Part shown: positions 9,414 through 17,545 of the stretch, piece after piece
Layout of the letters: each line of letters opens with the position of its first letter
Numbering within the stretch: position 1 is the first letter of the stretch
Source: Planctomycetota bacterium
GTDB lineage: Bacteria; Planctomycetota; MHYJ01; JACPRB01
DNA length: 42,660 bases
Assembly: GCA_016190155.1 (NCBI GenBank)
Contig: JACPRB010000027.1
Span: 1 to 42,660 of the forward strand
Reading direction: 5' to 3'
The notes under the pieces: model-generated
The model's input: only the letters and a program-made list of their open reading frames with translations
The model's database searches: none
Told to the model about the DNA's origin: nothing
Program-made: the position numbers and the translations under genes

Positions 9414-10325
9414 TCATCCGTTCCCCTGTTCGGCAGCCTCACCTTCTTCCCTTCGGAGCGCCTTCTCCGGGTCCTCTGCGTCCTCTGGTGTTGAGCCTTC
9501 CTCAGGGTCCTCTCTCACCCTCTGGGTTCTCGAAGGCCGCAGACCCAGCTTATAGCTGCGGATGATGCTCCCCAGAATCGACACGGCGCATTCCGCCGGA
9601 CTCTCCGATCCGATCGGGATGCCGACAGGCGCCTCGACGCGCGCGAACTCCTCCTCCGTCACGCCTCGTGCCTTGAGACGGATCAGGAGCTCCCGGCGCT
9701 TCAACTTGCTGGCGATCACCCCGATCCACCCCTTGAACCGCTTCAGACAGTGGTAGAGGATCTCCGTATCGACGCGATGCGAGTACCCCAGCAAGATCAT
9801 GTGCGTGAACGCGGACAGATCCTGCCGGGAAGAGAAGAACTGGTCCGGCGGGCTTATGCAAAGCTCCTGCGCGTTGGGAAACCGCTCGCGCGAACAATAC
9901 GCAGGCCGGTCGTCGAGCACCGAATACGCGTATTCCAGCTGATCGCACAACTTCGCCACTTCCAGCCCGACGTGCCCGCCGCCGCAAATCAGGACATGGG
10001 GTCTGGCCGCCATAATCTCGACGGCGATCTCGACCGTGCCTCCGCAGAGACTGTCGAGCCCGCCCTCCTTGTAGTACGCCAGATCGAACTTGAACAGGCC
10101 GCCCTTGCCCTCCGACAGGCATGTCCGGGCGACGTTCTTCGCCTTCTCCTCCACTCCGGCCCCGCCCACCGTGCCGAAGATGGTGCCGTCGGCTAGCACG
10201 ATCATCTTCGTGCCGTCCCGCGCCGGAACGCTGCCCACGGCCCGGATCACCGTGCAGAGCGCGAACGGCACGCCCGCGTCGAGCAACTCGACGGCCTTAT
10301 GCATCACCTGACGACTGACGGCCAT
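9414..10325 (-). CDS. XdhC/CoxI-family molybdenum hydroxylase maturation protein
   Basis: VGSVPARDGTKM, CGGTVEIAVE, ICGGGHVGLEVAKL. C-terminal ~37 aa are translated from dispersed repeat B. Confidence 0.9.
   Translation of the reverse strand: MAVSRQVMHKAVELLDAGVPFALCTVIRAVGSVPARDGTKMIVLADGTIFGTVGGAGVEEKAKNVARTCLSEGKGGLFKFDLAYYKEGGLDSLCGGTVEIAVEIMAARPHVLICGGGHVGLEVAKLCDQLEYAYSVLDDRPAYCSRERFPNAQELCISPPDQFFSSRQDLSAFTHMILLGYSHRVDTEILYHCLKRFKGWIGVIASKLKRRELLIRLKARGVTEEEFARVEAPVGIPIGSESPAECAVSILGSIIRSYKLGLRPSRTQRVREDPEEGSTPEDAEDPEKALRREEGEAAEQGNG
9461..9532 (+). repeat. Dispersed repeat B, copy 1 (inside the 3' end of xdhC-like gene)
   Basis: gtcctctgcgtcctctggtgttgagccttcctcagggtcctctc matches repeat B core. 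Confidence 0.7.
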
Positions 10326-10914
10326 GGATCTCCCGCCAACGCTTCAGGCACCGAGCGTAGTCCTCGGGCGTATCCATGTCCATCAAAACGTCGGGCTCGT
10401 CGAACGTCACATAAGCGATCTCTTCCGCGTGTGCCCGGACCACCGCACGCGCAGGCGCCTCGTCCGCCAGCCGCAGGAACTCCTCGCGCAAGAAGGCGTC
10501 GAAGACGACGGGATGGCCGCGACGTCCGTCATGCGACGGAATGATGATCCGCGCTTTAGGACCGCGCCGCGCCCACGCCCCAGCGAGCCGCCCGACCTGC
10601 GCGGCCGTCACGAGCGGGAAATCCACGGGGTACAGAAGAAAGGCCTCCGTGCCGGCCGGCAAGTTCCGCAGCCCGACTTTCAGAGACGACGTCTGCCCCC
10701 GTGCATAGGCAGGATTCACGACGGCATCGACCGGCACGCGCGCGCGGATCGCGTCCGCATGCGCCCCGACCACGACGATGGGATCGCCGAGCTCCCGGCA
10801 CGCCCGCAGCACCAGATCGAGCGCCGTCCGGCCGCCGAACTCCAGCAGCGCCTTCGGGCGCCCCATGCGGGTCGATTCACCCGCGGCGAGGATGAGGGGA
10901 GTGATCACGCGCAA
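10297..10914 (-). CDS. MobA/MocA-like NTP transferase (molybdenum cofactor nucleotidyltransferase family)
   Basis: PLILAAGESTRMGRPKALLEFGG; YPVDFPLV; HDGRRGHPVVFD. Confidence 0.88.
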   Translation of the reverse strand: MRVITPLILAAGESTRMGRPKALLEFGGRTALDLVLRACRELGDPIVVVGAHADAIRARVPVDAVVNPAYARGQTSSLKVGLRNLPAGTEAFLLYPVDFPLVTAAQVGRLAGAWARRGPKARIIIPSHDGRRGHPVVFDAFLREEFLRLADEAPARAVVRAHAEEIAYVTFDEPDVLMDMDTPEDYARCLKRWREIHGRQSSGDA

Positions 10915-10932
10915 CTCCGGTTCGCCGGCCGT

Positions 10933-11901
10933 TCAATCCAGAGGGTGTTCGGGCAGCGGCTGCACGCTGCCTCCAGGATCGCCGACCTCGAGCATCCGCT
11001 GAATCGCCCGGCGAGCCTTCCGGGCGATCTCCTCGGGAACCACCACCTTGACCTCGAGGTCTTCGAGCGACCACAGGAGCTTCTCGAGCGTGTTGAGCCG
11101 CATGAATTCGCACGTCGCCTCTTCGGCGGCCGGGAAGAAGGTCTTCCGCGGATTCTCTTTTCGAAGACGGTGGAGGATTCCGGCATCCGTGCCGATGATG
11201 AACTCCTCGCGCGGCGACCGGCCCACGTGCTTCACGATGCCCTCGGTCGAGGCCACCTTGTCCGCCAGCGGCATGCAGCTCGTCAGACAGCCGCACTCGG
11301 GATGCATCACGAACTCCGCCCGCGGATGCTCCGCCTTGAGCCGCACGATCTCGTCGGTCTTGATCCGGTTGTGCACGTGACAGTACCCAGGCCAGAGGTG
11401 CATCTTGCGACCCGTCTTCTCCTGGAGATACGTCCCCAGGAACTGGTCCGGCGCGAACAGGATCTCGCGATCCGGCGGGATCGCCTCGACGACCTTGAGG
11501 GCGTTGGTCGACGTGCAGATGTAGTCGCTCTCGGCCTTCACTTCGGCGGTGCAATTGATGTAGGTGACCGCTACGGCTCCGGGATGCTCTTCCTTCCAGC
11601 GCCGCAGGCTCTCCGCCGAGATCATCGACGCCAGCGAGCAGCCGGCTTCCTTGTCCGGAATGATCACCCGCTTGTCGGGATTCATGATGGCCGCCGTCTC
11701 CGCCATGAAATGTACGCCGCAGAAGACGATGACCTCGGCCTTCGTCCGGGCGGCTTGCTGCGTCAGCCCCAGCGAGTCGCCGAGGAAATCCGCGACATCC
11801 TGGATTTCCCCGCGCTGGTAGTTGTGCGCCAAAATGACGGCGTTGCGCTCCTTCTTGAGGCGCAAGATGTCCGCCACGATCTCCTGTTTCTCGTCAGTCA
11901 T
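10933..11901 (-). CDS. nadA: Quinolinate synthase
   Basis: AVILAHNYQRGEIQDVADFLGDSLGL, FCGVHFMAETAAIMNPDKRVIIPD, HPECGC. Confidence 0.95.
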   Translation of the reverse strand: MTDEKQEIVADILRLKKERNAVILAHNYQRGEIQDVADFLGDSLGLTQQAARTKAEVIVFCGVHFMAETAAIMNPDKRVIIPDKEAGCSLASMISAESLRRWKEEHPGAVAVTYINCTAEVKAESDYICTSTNALKVVEAIPPDREILFAPDQFLGTYLQEKTGRKMHLWPGYCHVHNRIKTDEIVRLKAEHPRAEFVMHPECGCLTSCMPLADKVASTEGIVKHVGRSPREEFIIGTDAGILHRLRKENPRKTFFPAAEEATCEFMRLNTLEKLLWSLEDLEVKVVVPEEIARKARRAIQRMLEVGDPGGSVQPLPEHPLD

Positions 11902-11940
11902 AGGCTCGCGGCTAGAAACTAGCTTCGGTCCATCAGGGCG

Positions 11941-12276
11941 TCAACCCTCGCACTGCGCCCACTTCCCTTCCCCCTCCCAGATGCGGACCTCCATCTTCAG
12001 ATCCGGAATCCGCGCTTTGAGGCGACGCAGGATCTCCATCGCGATGTTCTCGCACGACGGATACGCGATGATCCGATTCAAATCCACGTGATCGAACTCC
12101 TTGAGCACCTCGCGTAATTGCGACTTCAAGACGTCGAAATCGATCACCATCCCGTCATTGACGGGCCCTTCGACGGCCACCTCGACCCGGTACGTGTGCC
12201 CGTGCGGCACGCCGCACTTGCGATGCCCCGGGAGCAGGTGCATCGAATCCACGTGCTCCATTACGCCGACTTTCAT
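11941..12276 (-). CDS. queD: 6-carboxytetrahydropterin synthase (PTPS family)
   Basis: HRKCGVPHGHTYRVEVAVEGP...GMVIDFDVLK...LDH-like FDHVDLN...PSCENIA. ATG at 12276; upstream residues of the 12375 ORF come from repeat A. Confidence 0.88.
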   Translation of the reverse strand: MKVGVMEHVDSMHLLPGHRKCGVPHGHTYRVEVAVEGPVNDGMVIDFDVLKSQLREVLKEFDHVDLNRIIAYPSCENIAMEILRRLKARIPDLKMEVRIWEGEGKWAQCEG

Positions 12277-12307
12277 GCATCTCCTCAAGATGATCTTCTC
12301 TGAACTG

Positions 12308-12404
12308 CTCACGATCCACATCTTCTCGCGACGCGAGGATCTTCCATGGCGCTCAGACAACCAGCTCGGCCTCAAGCGGTTGTGTCCGTTCTCGAAAGGA
12401 ATCT
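12308..12404 (+). repeat. Dispersed repeat A, copy 1 (97 bp)
   Basis: ctcacgatccacatcttctcg...ggaatct; about 91% identical (9 mismatches, no gaps, by hand alignment) to 27109..27205. Confidence 0.85.
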
Positions 12405-12470
12405 CTGCGTCCTCCGGGTCCTCTGGTGTTGGATTCTTCTCAGGGTCCTCTGTTCCTCTCTGAGTCCTCG
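12401..12470 (+). repeat. Dispersed repeat B, copy 2
   Basis: Core TCCTCTGGTGTTG...TTCTCAGGGTCCTCTGTTCC shared with 27415..27480 and 9461..9532. Confidence 0.75.
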
Positions 12471-12474
12471 CGGC

Positions 12475-13227
12475 CTAGAATATCGACTTGATCGCGCCTC
12501 CGTCGACCGAGAAGGCCGCCCCCGTCACCCAGCTCGCCTGCGTGGAGGCCAGAAAGACGGTCAATCCCGCCACGTCCTCCGGATGCCCCACGCGCCCCAG
12601 CGCCACGCGCTTCGCCGCCGCCTTGGAGATCTCGCGCAGCCGCGCCGCGCTCCATCCCGATTCCTCCCACCACGAATCCGTCACCACCGGTCCAGGACAC
12701 ACCGCGTTGACGCGAACCCCATGAGGCGCCAGCTCGTTCGCCAAGTACTTGCTCAGATTCAGCAGCGCCGCCTTGGCCGCACAGTAGTCCGGCCCTGTCT
12801 CGAACGGCTGCTTGGCCACCTCCGAGCAGATGTTGACGATGCACCCGCGCGACCGCCGCAACAACGGAAGGGCGTGCCGCGTCATCTCCGCGGCGCTCAC
12901 GACGTTCAGTTCGAAGGCGCTCAGCCAAGACTCCGCGCTCGTGTCCTCGAACCTGCCGAAGTGCTGCATCCCGCCGGCGTTGTTGATCAGCACGTCCAGC
13001 CGATCGAGCCGCCGCAAGAACCTCCGAATCTCGCCCGCGCGGCGCACGTCGCACACCTGCGCCCTCACCTCACCGATCTCCTTGGCCGCTTCGATCAGAT
13101 GCTTGGCGGATCGCCCGCAGATGATGACGCTCGCCTCTTCACGGCAGAAAGCCCGCGCGATCGCGCGCCCGATCCCGCGGCTGCCCCCGGTCACCAGGAC
13201 GCTCTTGTGACGCAAGCCCAAATCCAT
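12475..13227 (-). CDS. SDR-family oxidoreductase
   Basis: VLVTGGSRGIGRAIARAF; NNAGG; YCAAKAAL; PGPV. Confidence 0.93.
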   Translation of the reverse strand: MDLGLRHKSVLVTGGSRGIGRAIARAFCREEASVIICGRSAKHLIEAAKEIGEVRAQVCDVRRAGEIRRFLRRLDRLDVLINNAGGMQHFGRFEDTSAESWLSAFELNVVSAAEMTRHALPLLRRSRGCIVNICSEVAKQPFETGPDYCAAKAALLNLSKYLANELAPHGVRVNAVCPGPVVTDSWWEESGWSAARLREISKAAAKRVALGRVGHPEDVAGLTVFLASTQASWVTGAAFSVDGGAIKSIF

Positions 13228-13279
13228 ACGCTCGCCATTAGACCTTCGACCGCGACCCCTCGCAAGCCCTCCGCAACGT

Positions 13280-13285
13280 TATAAT
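13280..13285 (+). promoter_or_regulatory. Candidate -10 box TATAAT, 9 bp before the ATG of the 13295 gene
   Basis: gttataattcttcctgaATG; no clear -35. Confidence 0.4.
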
Positions 13286-13294
13286 TCTTCCTGA

Positions 13295-16200
13295 ATGGGC
13301 CTCGCCGACATCCCGGCCGTTTCCTTCGAAGACGATCTGACCGGGCTCTACAACCGCCGCTACCTGCAGCGCTACCTGTCCACTCAACTCACATGGACCG
13401 CAGGCCAAAGCCCTCCCGTCTCGTTCGTCCTTGTCGACATCGACAAGTTCCATCGAGCCAACGATCTGTACGGACGGGAAGAAGGCGATCATGTCCTGCG
13501 GACCTTCGCCGATCGCCTTAAGAAGCTCTCCCGCGCCGAAGACGTGGTCGCCCGCGACAGCGGCGATTCCTTCTTCCTCGTCCTCCCGGGAATGGGCAAG
13601 GACGCCGCCGAACCGCTCGCCTCTCAAATCGTGCGCGACCTCCGCCAGTCGCCGCTGCTCACCGAACGCGACCGCCTCCCCGTGCCCCTCACCGCCAGCG
13701 CCGGCGTCGTCTCCTTCCCGGAAGACGGAACCACCCCCGAAGCCATCCGCAACGCCGCCGACAAGGTGCTCTTCCATGCCAAGCGTTCCGGAGGCGACCG
13801 CGTCTCCGTCGGCGGACGCATCGACGAACTCCTGGCGGCGGAACGCGACCTCTTCGCGGGTCTTCCCTGCCGCACCTTCTGTGGGCGACAGCCGGAATTC
13901 CAGGCCGCCTTGGGCGTCCTCGACGCCTTGCGCGCCGGTCACCCCCCGGTCCTGTTCATCCAGGGCCCCGCCGGCGTCGGCAAGTCTCGCTTCCTGCGCG
14001 AAGTCGCCGGCGCCGCCACCGCCCGCAACCTCCTGTACCTCTACGCCATCTGCAACGAATCTCACCGCCACTCCTTGGCCACTTCGCTCATCTACCTCGT
14101 CGACCAGTACTATCGTCTCAATCCCGAGGCGCAGCAGGACCTCCATGACCGACTCTTCCCCGCTCAACGCCGGGTCGCGCGCGACCTGATCGCCTCGCTG
14201 TCGTCCTGGCGCGAAGAGGACCCGGCCGTCTCTCCGCGCGACCGCAAACCCTTGCTGCTCGGGATGCTCGAGACGGCCGTCCTGGCCATGACGCGCCACG
14301 CACCTCTCCTGATCCTCCTGGACAACGCGCGCCATTGCGATCGAGCCACGCTCGATGTGCTGCAACGCGTCCTTCACGATCGCCAGGCGGCCGTGGCCAT
14401 CTTCTTCGCGTTCAAAGGCGACGTCCGCAAGATCGACCCCAAGACCGACCCCGGCCTCCATGAACTCGTCGATCAGCTGGAACGCAGCGGCGCCATGCAG
14501 GTGCTGACCCTCGTGCCGCTGGAACGAGACGACGTCTCACGGATGATCGCGAGCATCTTGCCCAATTCCAACGCGGAGCGGGACTTCGAGGAGCTTCTCA
14601 CCGCGAAGTCGGGCGGCAACCCTCTCTATGTCGAAGAGGCGATCCGCGCGCTCCTGCTGCGCGGACGCATCCGCCGGGAAGGCGAGCGATACGTCGTGCC
14701 CAAGATCGAGCCGGACGAGCTGCCTTCGTCCCTGGACGCCGTGATCGAACAGGTCCTCGCGACGCTCTCTCCGGAAGCGGGCGAGCTGGTGACCAACGCG
14801 GCCATCATCGGCTCGCGATTCGACCTGCAGGTCCTGCAGGAGGTCCTGGGCAAGCGCGAGGCAGAGACCCTGGACGCCGTCGATCAAGTCCAGAACACGA
14901 GGCTCATCGAGCATCTCGAGCGGGGCACCATCGACGACTACGCCTTCCGCTCCAGCACCGCCCGCGAGGTCCGCTACGTCACGACGGCGGAAGAAGCGCG
15001 CCAGCTCATGCACCGCCGGCTGGCCGGCATCGCGCGCGCCCAGTCCGTCCGCGTCCCGGACCGCGCGCAGGCCGAACGCGCCTACCATCTGGCGGCGGCC
15101 TCGCCGGCACCCCAGGGCGGCGAGGAACAATCCGCTCCCTCCCCCGCGCTTCCCGCCGGTTCCCCCGTCGGCCGACCGCCGCGACTCCCTGAAGGAGCTT
15201 CGCCCCTGTCCGCCGACGCCCTGGAACACGCGTTCGATTTCATGCGTTCCCTCACGGCGCTCCTGCGCATCGGCCGGCTGTATCCGCAATGGAGCCAGGC
15301 CGCCGTCCAGTTCACCCGGCAGCTCCACGAATCGGCGCTCGCCCTCGTGGGGGAGGCGCAAACCGCGACGTTCACCGGCGACGGGCGGTCGCTGCTCATC
15401 AACGGGCGTCCTCCCGAAGGCGTCCACACCGGCGATGTCCAGAGCGATTTCACGACCCTCTTGGCGGAACGCCTCGTGACCTCGCTTACGCTGACCCGCG
15501 GCTTGGAGTCTCGCGAGCTGGAGACGCTCGTCGCCGCGCTTGCGGCTCCGATGAACCGCGCGCGCACGTCCGACGACCACTGGGACCGGTTTCTCGACCG
15601 GCAGAACATCCGCCATCTGGACATCTTGCAACGCCGCTACGTGGCCCAGGAAGGAGAACCCATCACGCGCGTCATGAGGCTCTCCGAGTACCTCGAGCGC
15701 CCCCTGACGCCGGAGGAATTCGACCTCCTGCACGCCGCCCTGCGCCATTTCAAGGCCGCGTGCGACAACCTGCGCCTCTATCCGCCGGGACACGCCATCG
15801 TGGAACAATCGCTCGACGAAGCCGTCCGCTCGCTCACGGGCGTGGTCGGCCGGGTCAAAGTCCTGGTCCTGGCCGCCTCCGAAGAAGGATTGCTCGTCAA
15901 CGGCCACCCCACCGACGCGCGAACGGTCGGCGACGCAGGGGCCGCGCTCGCCGCCCAGCTGGCCAAGCGCGAACTCAACTCGCTGACGTTGGTCGACGGC
16001 TTGCAGCCGCACGAGCTGCAGGCGCTCATCAGCATCCTGGCCGTCCCGCCGGAAGACCCGGCCTGGAAGAACGTGCTGCAGACGGTGTTCGCGGGCAATG
16101 AAATCCGTCACTTGGAGTTCGGCGGACTGCAGTACACGCAGCTGACGTCCGCCGCCGGCGGCACGATGCCCCCGGCGCCTTCTCCCCCGGCCAACATCCC

Positions 16201-17497
16201 CGAACCGCCGACACCGGAGCCGGAAGGCACGGAGGAGATCGCCTTCACCGGCGTGACCGTGCGCGCGGACGTGCGGGCGCGCGCCTATCTTAAATCGCCG
16301 CCGGAAGCCCTGCTCTCGGAGGATTTTGAACGAGAGTTCGCGCCCCTGTTGGAAGTCCTGAACTTTCGGTGGGCGCAGCAGCTCAGCGCGCAGCTCGTCG
16401 CTCGACTCGCCGAGCTGGCCCGCGACCCCGCGCCGACGTCCCGCGAACGCGCATTGAAGATCCTTTCCCGCGGCCTGCTGGAGGTCGGCGCTCCCGAGGC
16501 GCGCGGCCTGCTCGTCACCAAGATCGGAGAACTCCTCGGCCCTGTTGTCGCGGGGGAACTTGAACCCTCCGTCCTCCTGCAAGCGGCGGAGGCCGCCGTG
16601 GCCTTGATCCCCGCGGCGTTCGCCCTGGGACGCCTCGACGTCGTGGCCGACGTGCTCACGCGCGTGCGCAAGCGCATCGACGCCAAGACCGCCCTTCCCG
16701 AATTCAGGACTCGGATCACCGCCAAGCTTCATGAGTTCGGCGGCTCGGAACCGGCCGTCGCGGAGGCGGTCCGGGCGCCGTCGGCTCCGACGCGCGAGGC
16801 GATCTTGCGGGTCTGCGGGATGTTCGGACCCGCCCTCGCGCCTTGTCTCATCGATTTCATCGCCGAGTGCGATCAGGCCACGGAGCGGCGCTTGGCGGCG
16901 CTGGCGCTCAAGGAGATCGGCGGGGCCGCCGGGATGGAGCTGGCCAAGCGCGTCACGTCGGACGGACCCGCCGAGAAGATGGTGCGCGTGCTGAGCGTTC
17001 TCGACGCGGCCGGCCCGCCGACGCTCGCCTCCGCGGTCTTCGAAGCCGTGGAGCACGCCGACCCGGCCGTCCGGGCGGCGGCGTTCGCGATGCTCCGGCG
17101 GGCGGACAAGCTCCTGGCGGTGGGCGGGTTGCGCCGGCTGATGCAATCCGATCATTCCCCGATCGTGATGGCCGCGGTCGCATTGGGCGGCGAGCTGGGG
17201 TTGTCCGATCTCAACCTGGACGTGACGCGCATTGCGCACGCGTCCGAAGACGAAGCCGTCATCCGCGCCTGTTGCGACTACATCGCGCGGGTGAACGTGC
17301 CTTCGGCCGTTCCGGCCCTCTGGCGCATCTTCGAAGCGCGTCCCAGGATGTTCGGCCTGGTGAAGGGCTTCTCCGACGACACGCGCGCAATGGCTGTCCG
17401 GGCCGCCGCCGGAATCGCCCATCCGGAAGCCCGCGAGCTCGTCGAAGAAGCCAAACGCGACCGCAGTATCGAGGTGCGCAAAGCCGCCGGCGCTTGA
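13295..17497 (+). CDS. Multidomain signalling protein: degenerate GGDEF + STAND/AAA_16-type ATPase + two LYPxGH-type modules + HEAT-like repeats
   Basis: DDLTGLYNRRYL; FVLVDIDKFHRANDLYG; SGDSF at 13559..13573 in GGDEF position; Walker A GPAGVGKS 13964..13987; LLILLDNARHCD; LYPQWSQ and LYPPGH modules; C-terminal HEAT-like helices. Confidence 0.85.
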   Translation: MGLADIPAVSFEDDLTGLYNRRYLQRYLSTQLTWTAGQSPPVSFVLVDIDKFHRANDLYGREEGDHVLRTFADRLKKLSRAEDVVARDSGDSFFLVLPGMGKDAAEPLASQIVRDLRQSPLLTERDRLPVPLTASAGVVSFPEDGTTPEAIRNAADKVLFHAKRSGGDRVSVGGRIDELLAAERDLFAGLPCRTFCGRQPEFQAALGVLDALRAGHPPVLFIQGPAGVGKSRFLREVAGAATARNLLYLYAICNESHRHSLATSLIYLVDQYYRLNPEAQQDLHDRLFPAQRRVARDLIASLSSWREEDPAVSPRDRKPLLLGMLETAVLAMTRHAPLLILLDNARHCDRATLDVLQRVLHDRQAAVAIFFAFKGDVRKIDPKTDPGLHELVDQLERSGAMQVLTLVPLERDDVSRMIASILPNSNAERDFEELLTAKSGGNPLYVEEAIRALLLRGRIRREGERYVVPKIEPDELPSSLDAVIEQVLATLSPEAGELVTNAAIIGSRFDLQVLQEVLGKREAETLDAVDQVQNTRLIEHLERGTIDDYAFRSSTAREVRYVTTAEEARQLMHRRLAGIARAQSVRVPDRAQAERAYHLAAASPAPQGGEEQSAPSPALPAGSPVGRPPRLPEGASPLSADALEHAFDFMRSLTALLRIGRLYPQWSQAAVQFTRQLHESALALVGEAQTATFTGDGRSLLINGRPPEGVHTGDVQSDFTTLLAERLVTSLTLTRGLESRELETLVAALAAPMNRARTSDDHWDRFLDRQNIRHLDILQRRYVAQEGEPITRVMRLSEYLERPLTPEEFDLLHAALRHFKAACDNLRLYPPGHAIVEQSLDEAVRSLTGVVGRVKVLVLAASEEGLLVNGHPTDARTVGDAGAALAAQLAKRELNSLTLVDGLQPHELQALISILAVPPEDPAWKNVLQTVFAGNEIRHLEFGGLQYTQLTSAAGGTMPPAPSPPANIPEPPTPEPEGTEEIAFTGVTVRADVRARAYLKSPPEALLSEDFEREFAPLLEVLNFRWAQQLSAQLVARLAELARDPAPTSRERALKILSRGLLEVGAPEARGLLVTKIGELLGPVVAGELEPSVLLQAAEAAVALIPAAFALGRLDVVADVLTRVRKRIDAKTALPEFRTRITAKLHEFGGSEPAVAEAVRAPSAPTREAILRVCGMFGPALAPCLIDFIAECDQATERRLAALALKEIGGAAGMELAKRVTSDGPAEKMVRVLSVLDAAGPPTLASAVFEAVEHADPAVRAAAFAMLRRADKLLAVGGLRRLMQSDHSPIVMAAVALGGELGLSDLNLDVTRIAHASEDEAVIRACCDYIARVNVPSAVPALWRIFEARPRMFGLVKGFSDDTRAMAVRAAAGIAHPEARELVEEAKRDRSIEVRKAAGA

Positions 17498-17545
17498 AGA
17501 CCTTTCGTTGGAGCCTCGCTCTTATGGCTGCTTACGGCCTCCGGC

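Noticed and set aside
8700-9537. Possible CRISPR-like periodicity in CCTCTG/GTTCATCC repeats
   Set aside because: Unit size 8-9 bp, no unique spacers, no cas genes; interpreted as short-period dispersed repeats.
13238-14461. 407-aa minus ORF
   Set aside because: Antisense to the GGDEF/ATPase region; compositionally unlike the window's real proteins.
14537-17422. 961-aa antisense ORF opposite the first giant
   Set aside because: Same high-GC codon-mirror artefact; no recognisable motifs.
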